Source: Pectinophora gossypiella (lineage: Eukaryota; Arthropoda; Insecta; Lepidoptera; Gelechiidae). Taken from it: 64,000 bases of DNA. The stretch covers positions 3,256,501 through 3,320,500 of the forward strand of contig NC_065429.1 of assembly GCF_024362695.1 (NCBI RefSeq), in the 5' to 3' direction. The notes under the pieces were generated by a model. The model searched no databases. It was not told the origin of the DNA and saw only the letters and a program-made list of their open reading frames with translations. How positions within the stretch are numbered: position 1 is the first letter of the stretch; every line of letters starts with the position of its first letter. Below are positions 42,804 to 52,961 of this stretch, one piece after another. The position numbers and the translations under genes are program-made.

Positions 42804-43092
42804 GAGGAGCTCGGTGGCGCAGCGGTAAACGCGCTCGGTCTGCGATTGTTGAAGTTAAGCAACTTTCGCAAAGACCGGTCATAGGATGGGTGAACACAAA
42901 AAACAAGTTTTCATCTCGAGCTCCTCCGTGCTTTGGAAGGCACGTTAAACCGTTGGTCCCGGCTGCATTAGCAGTCGTTAATAACCATCAATCCGCACTG
43001 GTCCGATGGTTTAAGGCCCGATCTCCCTATCCATCCATAGGGAAGGCCCGTGCCCCAGCAGTGGGGACGTTTATTGGTGAATGATGATGATT
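42804..43092 (+). mobile_element. SINE-3, full length
   Basis: GAGGAGCTCGGTGGCGCAGC, both 5S-like boxes (second one GGATGGGTGAAC), central domain, tail and GATGATGAT. Confidence 0.88.
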
Positions 43093-43430
43093 ACTACAAA
43101 ACGCAGACTATAGACTAAAGAGTACCGGGCTTCAACTGACACTTTCAATGGGAATCGGCTTCAGACGCCGAACTTCGATTTCTTAGCCGGTACCGATTTA
43201 GTGTCAAAAGTACTGAAATCATTCGTTCAATCGGCTTGTCGAACTTCATGTGACGTCACGAATCGGGGATCGCCATCTTGGCTGCTTACGCGGTACGACA
43301 GAATCGATGTTCGATTTGCTCCAATCTGAATCGGCTTCGTCTTAGTCGGTAGCCCCCCGTTGGGCACCAGGTTTAAACCTGGACTTAATTGAATAAGTAT
43401 TATAAGATGAGGTACCAAGAAAAAACATGG
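43093..43430. other. No gene recognised
   Basis: GAATCGGCTTC-type words recur on both strands (near 43152, 43226, 43332), suggesting a decayed palindromic element. Confidence 0.35.
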
Positions 43431-43433
43431 ACT

Positions 43434-43612
43434 TCTGCTTCTTCTATCATGTGGATTGTGAGGTGGATTACCAACCCCATCAACCCTGGTGTCAGGGTAA
43501 TTACTGAGCCGCGATAGGGTCCTGACATGACTCATGTAACGACTACGTACTTACATCAGTAAGTAATAACCGGGACCAACGGCTTAACGTGCCTTCCGAA
43601 GCACGGATCATG
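43434..43612 (-). mobile_element. SINE-1 3' half
   Basis: Tail through central domain, reverse orientation, cut at AAGCACGGATCATG. Confidence 0.8.
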
Positions 43613-43771
43613 ACGATACATGGACTAAAAAAACATTATTACAAAACTAAGACTAATTCAGATCTGAGGACCATGTCTGGTAATAAAGTTAGTCCATATA
43701 TAAAAAAAACTTTAAAATTGTAAATCTTTTACTAAACGTTCAAAATTTTTTTGCAAATTGGACGAAAAACA

Positions 43772-44011
43772 TTGGACGTGGGTAATTTATTTTTTACGAA
43801 ATGGCAACGCAGGGTGGGATGATGTCAGCTGGGCTAACCTTGAAATGCTAGCTGTCAGTTTTGATCATACCTGCGGGCCTAGCACCGTAAGCGCGCGACG
43901 CTTTCTCCTCTCGACATACATCACCCGTCACTCACACACAGTACTGCTTAGAAAGAGACAGATGATCTCTGTCGAGAAAGAGTCGCGTGCTTACGGTGCT
44001 AAGCCCGCTGG
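43772..44011. repeat. Repeat fragment and a 34-bp-armed palindrome
   Basis: 43772-43853 is the inverse of 33009-33101. 43874-44011 is bounded by GCGGGCCTAGCACCGTAAGC and the inverse of GCGGGCTTAGCACCGTAAGC, with CGCGAC(G/T)CTTTCTC arms: a small MITE. Confidence 0.65.
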
Positions 44012-44536
44012 TTTTCTACCATGGTATAGGTCCCGGCAAACTTCTTGAGCATCAACCTTGACTGCGCACAACCGAATTTTAGATCTCCTTGGTGGTGCGG
44101 TACGAGGCGCGGGGGCGGGAGAGTCCCGCATCGACCGGCTATTGGTAGATCAGTCGATACTTCCCCCGCGCACTCTCGTCTTCGTCCCTTTGACTCCCGA
44201 ATACACTTGCGTGCAGTGAAACTGTCACGTTTTTGTTATTGCTCTTTTGTTAGTTTTTTTTGTTATTGCTCATTTGTTTAAGTTTAAGAATTAGTTACTA
44301 GCACGAGGTCTATGTCTACAGATCCAAAACCTAGCACTAGCTCATTTTTATACACTAAAAAAAAAACAGCAGTTTACGCTAGAGTAATACCCTTATCTAT
44401 GCAGCGGTTGTTGATGTTGTTGATCCGTAACCAAGTAACGTACGTCACAATAAAATTATTCAAAATTCTCTGATCGTTTTCTTAATACATTAAATCGATA
44501 TTGTTTTGTGTTACAAAGTTTCTTGTTCCCGTGAAA
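44012..44536 (+). promoter_or_regulatory. Upstream region of the Ly6-like gene
   Basis: 44080-44180 is GC-rich (GGCGCGGGGGCGGGAGAGTC). TTTTTATACAC at 44345-44355 is a possible TATA-like element about 190 bp before the ATG. This is inference from position only. Confidence 0.3.
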
Positions 44537-47500
44537 ATGTTTTTTCTTGTGTCATGCGTGATCATACAGTTGACGATGTGTTACCCTGATGATGATGACT
44601 CCACGGCATACTATAACAATGATCACATAAATACAGGTAATCTATAAGAGCACTTTCGTGTACAGGGTGTTAGTGACATCGTAACGAATACTGACGGGGA
44701 TGATTCAGACCATGATTCTGTGTATCTCCAGTGGAATTTTCCGTCGCAAAACTCATGTTCTTTTTTAGTTTTTTTAAATTATTTTCCATTCTATACTTTT
44801 GCGATTGAAAATTCCACTTGATATTATCTCAGAATAATGAGCGATATCAAGTGGAACTTCCTGTCGGAAAAAACATGAAATTTTTTGTATTTTTTAATTT
44901 TTTTCAGTTCTATACTTTTGCGAGGCAAAATTCCACTTGATGTCAACTCAGAATCATGGTGTGAATCATCCCTCAAAGTTTTCGTTACGGTGTCACTAAC
45001 ACCCTGAATAGGCGTCTTTGTCCCACGAGTGAAGCGCTGGACAGCGAAGCCCTTTATAATAAGGAATAATACTACGTATAGAACGGCAACTCTCCGCTCC
45101 CCACCAGCGGCTGAGTTAGGTTTACCTCACCCCCTCGGTCTTACTTTAGTCTTCAATCGCATGGGCGGCAGACGTCACAACGTGTACGATAACGTCAAGG
45201 TGTAGAGTCTGTAAAACTAGGTGTTTTGTTTGAAGTGTCCGGGGTGTGGCGCGGCTAAGGGCGATTAAGGCAAGAAGGAAACCACTATCCTATTTTTCCC
45301 TAAAAAAGTAGCATGGAAAATGCTGCACCGACAAGAGCGTGGCTCTTAAATTGATGATGATGAAAGAAATAAAATGATGTGTGTCTATTTGCAGACAAAA
45401 CAAAACGAATCTTGGACTGGAGCAACCTGCGGGCTGGTAGAGAAGCGCCTGCGACGTCAATTATGTCTCCCACACCAAAGCTAAATTCTCCCGACGCAGC
45501 AGAAATCAGAGGTCAGTAAACTGTATTCTCATCAGCCATATCAGGGGCTTTCAGCGGCTCAATAATAACCTTGACAGCAGGGTTGATGAGGTCGGTAATC
45601 CACCTCACAACCCACACGATAGTCAACTATTTATTGCATTCCATGTAGTACAGTGGGATGTTACATAGGAATAGGAACTAAAACATGGACCCTGTAGGGC
45701 ACAGCAACGTTGAAGGGAAGAGAGGAAGTGTGTATTAAAATTAAAACTTAGGCATTTAAAAATTATATTTTTACACTATCCTTAACCCTTTGCGCAGCTT
45801 TGTTTTTTTAACGTGACTTATTGTAAATTTGCCGCAGATGGCATTAACTACTTGGCCGGACAGATGGGGAGCGCTGAAGGCTCTCACCCGGTACAACGTT
45901 TAAGACAACAGGCCTGAGGGTGCCCAATTGGGCGCGGATCTTGGCTCAGGGCGTCGTCTGAGAGGAAAAATATTTGAAAGAATTAATCGACCCTAGTGGG
46001 TTGATAGCGATAAGCGCTGATTGAGAGAAATCGTCGACCACGCCGGCGGGGTCGGTATCGGGGTCCTGAAGTGTTTGGTGTCGAGCTGATTGGCCTCTAT
46101 GGCTAGAGTGATCGGGTCGTCGGGAAATGAATTTTCCAATTCAGATGAGAGTCAATGTTTAGCCCAAGTAGGCAGAAATCATCAACATATTCGATTTTTA
46201 TATGATAGAAGAAGCATTGAGACGTACAGAGGTACTTGTGTTATTTCAGAGGCCTTGAGGGTCATAATGGGGAACCGGAATATAGAAGAATCAATGACGG
46301 TGACCTCAACCACAACATTTGAAGACACGTCAACTTCAACGCCATGGTTCACCATGCGGAACGCATTGCCTACTTCCACAGCATCCATTGATGCATCCTC
46401 AGCTACCGTCGTAGAGACAACCATAGAGACACCTGCTGCAGATTTGCTGTCATTAAAAGTAGCCACTGAAGACACCACAGCCGCTGATGTGAAGGCTGTT
46501 TATGACGACGAAGAAACGTCTGTTGACACTATACTGGCGAAACGCGATGACCATAATGTTAATCAGAGTGCAGAAGCTGACAGACAACATTTAAGACAAA
46601 GACCAAAAAGTAAGTAAAGTAGGTTGGTTATGTACATAATAAAAAAATAATGTTTTTTGCTTTAAAATGACATGTCAGTTTGCGAAAGAAAATTTAATTT
46701 GAGAGAACCATCACCTGAAATATTTCCCTCAGAACCGCCGGGTCTAAGCCGCACAGACGGTAAGAGGCCCGGTGGGCTCACGCTCATACTCTGGGAGAGG
46801 GGGCGTGCTTTATTATGGGACGCGACCTGCGCTTGCACATTTGCAGCAACGCACCTGCCCCGTACTACACGAACCGCAGGGGCGGCTGCCGAGTGGGCCG
46901 CTAGCCAAAAGCTGGCGAAATATGGGAACTTAACGCGGACCCATGATTTTGTCCCTTTTGCCGTTGAGACTTCGGGTGTGTGGTGCTCGGCGGCCAAGGA
47001 TTTTATTCGCGTGTTGGGGAGGCGCTTGAGGGCCCGCGGTAGTGACCCCCGCGCCGGGTCGTTCCTGGTTCGACAGGTTTCCTTATCGTATTAGGTTATC
47101 AGTATAATGGGCACCTTTGAACCAGGTACGAGGGGGGGGTGGTATTTTAGACTGACCTGCAATGTTTGTGCAATAATTTAAAATGTTAATTTTTGAGTGA
47201 CTAGTTGTATTTAATTTACTTTAAATATTTCTTTTCCTTCAGTACTCGTTACGATGTCACTAACACCCTGAATATTTTTGCAGCCACGACGACCACTGTA
47301 ACCACGACGACTAAGAGGAGAAAAAGAACAAGCACGTCCCCTTTTCCGCGATTGGACATACCGGCGCTATTGGCCATTATAGCCAACCTCACAGTCGACT
47401 ACAACTTGAATCTTACCATGATGCTTAATAGGTAACGTAGCATCACGCGATCATCAACGACTCCAAAGTCTAGAACCCAGACGAAGAGTACCATACCATT

Positions 47501-50500
47501 TCATGAAATGGTGAAATGATCAATTCTACGATCAGGCCACGACAGATATACCACCAATCCTCACTGAACGTTTCGCCTCATCTTTTTTGACGCGAAAAGC
47601 AAAGGACTGGAACTGTCTGGCGTCCTCTGTTTTTTCAACTCGCTATAATCTTGGAGTTTTCAAGGCTAAAGTGAATAGCCATTTGCTAGGTAAACGTGAT
47701 CCACCCTAGACCACATAGCCAGTTACCATCAGGTGAGATTGTGGTCAAACGCGAGCCTATTTTATTAAAAAGAAAATGTTATTTTCAGTTCTATACTTTT
47801 GCGACGGGAAATTCCAGTTGATATTAACTCAGAATCATGGTCTGAATCATCCCTCAAAGTTTTCGTTACGATGTCACTAACACCCTGTATTTTTATGTTT
47901 GTTTAAGCGAATGTGAATCGATAGGATATGGTTGGCTAATAACAAATATTATTGTTTGTTATTGTTGTATTATTGTTTGTTGTTTAATTAGCCTGTGCCC
48001 AGCAGTGGGACGTATATAGGCTGTTTATGTTTTATGTTAATTGTTCAAGGTCACTGGACAAGTATAACCTCCCGACATGCCGTACCGGGCCCACCGTTTT
48101 GTCGACTACAGAAACACCTGTCCCGACCACAGATGCCTACACCAACCTCACTGGTACAATCATGGGAAAGGTCGGCTTCTTCGATTTATGTCATCCTGGT
48201 ACCAATAGTAGTAGCAGCAGACCACAGATGCCTACACCAACCTCACTGGTACAATCATGAGAAAGGTCGGCTTCTTCGATTTATGTCATCCTGGTACCAA
48301 TAGTAGTAGCAGCAGACCACACACCAACCTCACTGGTACAATCAGGGGAAAGGTCGGCTTCTTCGATTTATGCCATCCTGGTACCAATAGTAGTTAGTAG
48401 TCTTAGTAGTAGTATCAAGAAATAATTATCTACGTATAGAACGGCAACTCTCCGCTCCCCACCAGCGGCTGCGCTAGGTTTACCTCACTCCCCTCGAACA
48501 TAGATTAGACTTGAATTGTGAAGGCAGCGCACGGGCCGCTATTTTTAATTTCACCGACTTTAAAAAAGGAGGAGGTTCTCAATTCGACCGTATACAGGGT
48601 GTTAGTGACATCGTAACGAATAGTCAGGGGGATGATTCAGACCATGATTCTGAGTTAGTATCAAGTGGAATTTTACGTCGCAAAATTCATGATTTTCAAT
48701 TAAATTATTTTCAATTCTATACTTTTGCGATGGAAAATTCCACTTGATATCAACTCAGAATCATGGCCTGAATCATCCTTCAAAGTTTTCGTTACGATGT
48801 CACTAACACTCTGTATGATCTCACAGTAATTGCCAATTTGCAAAATTGAACCTAGGCAAAAAAATAATGCAATTATTTAACAATAAAAAAAAAGGTGATT
48901 ATTTAAGTCAAGTGTAAAGTCTATCTATTTATATTGTGAACCTTCATTGTTCAACATTCTTTGTTTGACGACCGCCGTGGTTCAGTGGTTGAGTGTTAGG
49001 CTCACGATCCGGAGGTCCCGGGTTCGATTCCCGGTGGGGACATATTACAAGAATTACTTTGTGGTCCCTAGTTTGGTTAGGACATTACAGGCTGATCACC
49101 AGATTGTCCGAAAGTAAGATGATCCGTGCTTCGAAAGGCACGTTACTACTTACCGATGTAAGTAAGTAGCCGTTAAATGAGCTATGTCAGGGGTCTTTGG
49201 CGGCTCAATAGTAACCCTGACACATTCCTGTTATATTTTATCATTACAACTGTCAAATTGCCATGTGCTATTTCTTCTGCCTGCATCAGTAACAGACTTT
49301 AATTTATTGACAGTGCTTCGTATGTGGGCTGGTGGAACCCGAGATGCCCCGTTCGGCGCCCTGCGCTGATGCTTTTGCTGGAGACTTCCTTCCACTCGTG
49401 CCAGTAGACCCCACAGCTCGTGCCAACATCGCCAAATATCGAAAGTATTGCAGGTGGATGAACAGGTAAGGATTAACCTAACCTGTATTGGGCTGTTTTT
49501 CCTTTCGCGTTTCAACACTTTTATAGGTGATATATAAACGTAAAAAATAAAGCTGAAACTCTATAACATAGATAGTCTACTTTCGAAATGTAATATTTAG
49601 TACTGTGCGAGTATCGAGTGTTTGTTTACGAATTCATGTTTGGATCACAAATGATTATCACGTGCTCAGCCGTGAATGAAAACATCGTGAGGAAACCCAC
49701 ATTCCCGAGAAATGCATTTTTGGAGGTATGTGACCTAACCTGTATTGGGCTGGTTTTCCCTTCGCGCGTTGGAAGGTCAGGCAGTCGTTTTTGTATCAAA
49801 TCGGACCTGTCAAATCTTCAAGTTTGGTAAGCGGACCCTGTGAGAAATGAGATAATGCTAGGGAGATGATGATGGTGAATAGGGAAGGACTCTTGACTTG
49901 AGTGTGCGCGAGCTGCGAGTTCGCAGGTTTGAATCCCCAACAAGAGCCGACGCAGCGAATGCTATCTACGGTATACACTTTGGTACCATGTCACATTAAC
50001 GTTTTTGACAAATTGAACTGTAAGTCTCACTAAATATCAAATATGTTAGTGCGACAGAGTACTAAAGTGGGTACATTATATTGCTCATGACTGTACATAG
50101 ATAAACGTTCTTCTTCTTCTATCGTGTGGATTGTGAGGTGGAATACCATCCTCATTAACCCTGGTGTCAGGGTTATTACTGAGCCGCCAAAGGCCCCTGA
50201 CATGGCTCATGTAGCGACTACCTACTTACATCGGTAAGTAATAACCGAGACCAACGGCTTAACGTGCCTTCCGAAGCACGGATCATCTTACTTTTTGGAC
50301 AATCAGGTGATCAGCCTGTAATGTCCTAACCAAACTAGGTATCACAAAGTGATTTTTGTGATTTGTTCCCACCGGGATTCGAACTCGGGACCTCTGGATG
50401 CTCAACCACTGGACCACGGAGGCCGTTAACGTTAGATAAACGTTGTGGTCGAAGTCCGAAGCGGTTGCCGTGTCGCGGTAGCAGTACAGCGTAGAAGTTA

Positions 50501-52622
50501 TAACGCACATTATCTAACAAATGAAATGTATGAGAGACATCACGCAGGAGTCACGCTGGGTGCTTGCGCCTCGTCAAGCTATGTGACAAGAGGGGGATCT
50601 TACTAGGTAAGACTGATCAAACGAGAATCGACTTTCAATAAAATAAACCCTCTGTTTCGCAGCGCGCAGTATGTGATCAACGCTTCTGACCCACGGACCA
50701 TGTGGGGCAGGTGGACGGGGGGATGTAGCGTGCGCTGGATAGACCTCAACGGGATCTACACTCAGCGGACATGCCGCAACAGACATAGAGCCGTGATGGG
50801 CAGGCATTTCGTCAGCCACAGAATGGCCAAACTTGAGATGGCTTTGCAGGTGTGTACTGCAAGATAAAGTGGTCCGGATCCAGACGGATTCGTTCGATAG
50901 TTGGCGGTTCGCGCCGCGACAGAGACAAGAGACCGAGACAGGAGACAGACCAGAGACCGCGACAAGTGTCTCGGTCTCTTCGGCATGTACTGTAGGTCGA
51001 GAGTGACACACGAGACACTACCTGTTCGGAGCAGCGACCTCGCTGTCTCCTGTCTCGCGTCTCGGTCTCCTGTCTCTGTCTCGCTCGCGAACTGTCGCGT
51101 ATACATTGCCTAACGTCAAGTAACGGTCGCGGTCTTTGGTTGCGGTCTTCGGTCGCGGTCTTCGGTCGCGGTCTCCGCTCGCGGTCTCCTGTCTCTGTCG
51201 CGACGCGAACCGCCACCTTAAGGTGTCTCCCTAAAATAAATATTTAACAATCTGACCTGGCTTCTAATATTATGCCAGAAATGTTCCTTTTGCCCTATGT
51301 TGACCAATCTTGCCAGTGCCGTGTTTATCAAAACTTACAAGTCTACGTTCACAAGCTACAAGTTACTCACAAGTACGTGTAAATTACGTTTATCAAAAAA
51401 AGTAGAGGGATTGTAAATTATACTCGTGTAATAAATATTGACATTGTGAGTTGTTTTGATAAACACATACTTGTAATAATGAAAATTTTTACAAGAAAAT
51501 TACTTGTAATACAGGGCTTGTAAGTTTTGATAAACAGTGCACAGGTATTTATTATTCTAGCGGCGCGGTATAATGGTCGTTTTGACGTTTGTATGCTTAT
51601 TAAGTTTTGTATTAACATAACAAAACAAAAGAGATATACTTAATATAAAAATATCAACTCAGAATAATGGTCTGAATCATACCCCAAAATTTCCGTTACG
51701 GTGTCACTAACATTCTGTATATTTTCAAGTCCTAAAAACCTAACACATCTCCTTATAGACAACGAGACTGATCGTAAGATCACGAACGGAAATAAAAAGA
51801 AGCAACTTTTACGTCACTGTAGTCATAATGTCATAACCGGAGATCGGGATATGTAATAAGTCGCCATTCAGGGGTCAATAACTTTTTTTTTTTGACGTGA
51901 CGTATTGTAGATTTGCCGCAGATGACATTAACTACTTGGCCGGACAAATGGGGAGCGCTGAAGGCTCTCACCCGGTACAACGTTTAAGACAACAGGCCTG
52001 AGGGTGCCCAGTTGGGCGCGAACCTCGGCTCAGGGCGTCGTCTGAGAGGAAAAATATTTGAAAGAGTTAATCGACCCTAGTGGGTCGATAGCGATAACCG
52101 CTCATTGAGGGAATAAGCGCTGATTGAGGGAAGTCAATAACCCTGAATGTTGTGGTTAGTATGGATATGACCACGAGATTTTTGAGATTGCGAGACTACG
52201 TTACGTTATAATATTATTTACTTATATATCCCGATCACTGGTCACAACGGTCATAATATGTATACACTTTATAACCATGTCACATTAACTTTTTTGACAA
52301 ATTGAACTGTAAGTCTCATTAAATGTCAAACATAATAGTGCGACAGGGTTCTAAAGTGGGTTCATGTACATGATAATGATCATGTCTGTGCCGCTGCTTC
52401 TAATATAAGAACTTAATGTTTTTTTTTCAGAACGTCGACAATGGTTGTATTATTAGTCCGGTGGCGTCTCTTGTGCCCATATCGCGCGGAGTATCTCTGT
52501 ATGCACGGTTCCACGTGTGCGTTTGTACAGGCAACTGGTGTAACCGCGCCCCTTCGTACCACCAATGGACAACACACATAGCTTTATACACCATAATTAT
52601 GAGAGCTATATTCATGTTTTAA
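44537..52622 (+). CDS. Secreted Ly6/uPAR-like protein with Ser/Thr-rich stalk, eight exons
   Basis: Hand-built gene model. Exons: 44537-44636, 45395-45511, 46145-46609, 47284-47431, 48050-48170, 49314-49465, 50663-50849, 52431-52622; 1482 nt, 493 residues. Every junction is GT-AG and phase-matched. Residues 1-15 (MFFLVSCVIIQLTMC) are a signal peptide. The stalk to about 317 is Ser/Thr/Asp-rich with a furin-like RRKR (239-242). Residues 318-468 contain ten cysteines: 318, 321, 334, 363, 389, 405, 436, 460, 462, 467. They start CFVCGL and end CVCTGNWCN. The ten-Cys, CxxC-start, terminal-CN layout is that of Ly6/uPAR three-finger domains, which in insects are secreted or GPI-linked modulators of channels, junctions and sleep. 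The C-terminus is moderately hydrophobic (ALYTIIMRAIFMF), perhaps a GPI signal. Weak points: exon 3 could start at 46250 (458 residues), and the exon 5 donor (AAG then GTCGGC) is poor. I cannot name the orthologue. Confidence 0.65.
44663..45008. mobile_element. TA-flanked palindromic MITE in intron 1, with an extra arm
   Basis: Both outer ends are present (CAGGGTGTTAGTGACATCGT and inverse), but an additional GATATCAAGTGGAACTTCC arm lies inside, so this copy is about 345 bp against 230 bp for the others. Confidence 0.75.
45055..45362 (+). repeat. Repeat copies in intron 1
   Basis: 45055-45150 is the GAACGGCAACTCTCC repeat. 45265-45362 is a SINE-5 3' end, 32 bp before exon 2. Confidence 0.65.
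45543..45623 (+). mobile_element. SINE-1 3' scrap in intron 2
   Basis: GGCTCAATAATAACCTTGAC to CACACGATAG, starting 31 bp after the exon 2 donor. Confidence 0.75.
45805..46128 (-). mobile_element. LINE-J ending next to exon 3
   Basis: Reversed poly-A to GTGATCGGGTCGTCGGGA. Its end is about 16 bp before the first exon 3 acceptor (TTTTCCAATTCAG), so the branch region of intron 2 must lie in or beside the LINE. Confidence 0.85.
46690..47140 (+). pseudogene. LINE-encoded C-terminal domain in intron 3
   Basis: The frame contains LSRTDGKRPGGLTLILWERG, ALLWDATCACTFAATHLPRT, KLAKYGNLTRTHDFVPFAVE and VLGRRLRARGSDPRAGSFLV. This is the widespread non-LTR element C-terminus that starts near GKRPDG-TL-PW and ends near the Q/R-G-N-A-A region. 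It is cut before that end. It is GC-rich against its surroundings, and it is not part of the Ly6-like protein. Confidence 0.75.
47238..47273. mobile_element. Solo right end of the TA MITE at the exon 4 acceptor
   Basis: TTCAGTACTCGTTACGATGT, then CACTAACACCCTG lies between the pyrimidine tract (CTTTTCCTTC) and the used acceptor ATTTTTGCAG (AG 47282-47283). Splicing at the CAG inside the MITE would bring an immediate in-frame stop. Confidence 0.7.
47535..47770 (+). pseudogene. LINE reverse-transcriptase C-terminus in intron 4
   Basis: ERFASSFLTRKAKDWNCLAS, then YNLGVFKAKVNSHLLGK: same family as 41009-41309 and 59833-60050. Confidence 0.7.
47785..48030 (+). repeat. Half MITE and SINE-2 tail before exon 5
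   Basis: 47785-47892 is the right half of the TA MITE. 47990-48030 is only the SINE-2 tail (CCTGTGCCCAGCAGTGGGAC), ending about 20 bp before the exon 5 acceptor. Confidence 0.7.
48127..48395 (+). repeat. 95-bp tandem triplication across the exon 5 donor
   Basis: Units start at 48127, 48222 and 48317 (CCACAGATGCCTACACC...). The third lacks 8 bp. The first unit holds the end of exon 5. Only its donor keeps the frame, because 95 is not a multiple of three and unit 2 has a TGA before its donor. Confidence 0.8.
48431..48816 (+). repeat. GAACGGCAACTCTCC repeat and a full TA MITE (intron 5)
   Basis: 48431-48570 is the plus copy of the 41793-41937 repeat. 48595-48814 is a complete CAGGGTGTTAG...CTAACACTCTG MITE flanked by TA. 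Confidence 0.75.
48969..49222 (+). mobile_element. SINE-1 (intron 5), tail lost
   Basis: A well-kept head: GTGGTTCAGTGGTTGAGTGT and GGGTTCGATTCCCGG. The copy stops at AGTAACCCTGACAC. Confidence 0.8.
49470..49880 (+). mobile_element. SINE-4 copies in intron 6
   Basis: A scrap at 49470-49512 starts within 5 bp of the exon 6 donor. A headless copy with intact tail (GGGAGATGATGATGG) follows at 49622-49880. Confidence 0.75.
49976..50425. mobile_element. CACTTT MITE and SINE-1 in intron 6
   Basis: 49976-50069 is the short MITE. 50109-50425 is SINE-1 in reverse with a deleted B-box neighbourhood. Confidence 0.75.
50901..51220. repeat. GACAGAGAC-repeat element with inverted ends (intron 7)
   Basis: The ends TGGCGGTTCGCGCCGCGACA and the inverse of TGGCGGTTCGCGTCGCGACA bound about 315 bp. 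The inside is made of GACAGAGAC/GAGACCG words, on one strand in the left part and the complement in the right, with GGTCGCGGTCTTC repeats. The long frames here on both strands are artefacts of this composition. Confidence 0.7.
51306..51722. mobile_element. TTTATCAAAACTTACAAG MITE plus flank (intron 7)
   Basis: The inverted ends are (C/G)TGTTTATCAAAACTTACAAG at 51310-51330 and about 51512-51532. It is followed by GCGGCGCGGTATAATGGTCG and the right arm of the TA MITE (51648-51722). The whole block recurs at 52962-53360. Confidence 0.75.
51880..52115 (-). mobile_element. LINE-J 3' fragment (intron 7)
   Basis: Reversed poly-A to CGATAACCGCTCATTGAGGG, with a short duplication of the last 20 bp. 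Confidence 0.85.
52261..52395. mobile_element. CACTTT MITE 35 bp before exon 8
   Basis: CACTTTATAACCATGTCACA to TTCTAAAGTG, with divergent flank. Confidence 0.65.
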
Positions 52623-52689
52623 AAGTTCACAGTCAATTTCACAAAAACCCTTCTCCATTACGTGCCTTTCGGGATGGAAAAGCAGGAAA

Positions 52690-52750
52690 AAAATACATAC
52701 ACACATACATACATAAACTCGCGCCTATTTCCCACCGGGGTAAGCAGGAA
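52690..52750 (-). repeat. LINE tail scrap
   Basis: CATACATACATAAACTCGCG, then CCTATTTCCCACCGGGG: reverse of the 55250-55300 tail. Confidence 0.6.
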
Positions 52751-52961
52751 AAAAATGACGTCAGATTTTTTTAACGTTAGGAAAGTTTTACAAGTTTTAG
52801 TTTTAAAGTCCGGGGAACGGGGAACGTGGTTATGTGGGACTCCTTGGGTGTCGCCACGCGGGGAATTCACTAAAACCCAACGGTGTCCCTCCTTGCTGCC
52901 TTGACAATATGGCCGGAACACGGGAACGCAGTTGCACTCAACCGTAGTACCTACAGCAATG

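Noticed and set aside
43758..44281. Two overlapping plus frames upstream of the Ly6-like gene
   Set aside because: They run through a repeat fragment, a palindrome and GC-rich leader, with no signal peptide or domain pattern.
46090..46617. A 175-codon free-standing gene starting at 46090
   Set aside because: Its first 15 codons are reversed LINE-J sequence, and a strong donor (GTAAGTAA) overlaps its stop. It reads better as exon 3 of the Ly6-like gene.
46672..47094. A 140-codon host protein
   Set aside because: It is a widespread LINE C-terminal domain lying in intron 3.
48222..48300. Use of the second or third tandem copy as extra exon sequence
   Set aside because: The 95-bp period shifts the frame, and TGA occurs before the unit 2 donor.
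50574..51216. Overlapping frames of 114-145 codons on the minus strand
   Set aside because: They arise from the GACAGAGAC/GAGACC composition of a foldback element and from the antisense of exon 7.
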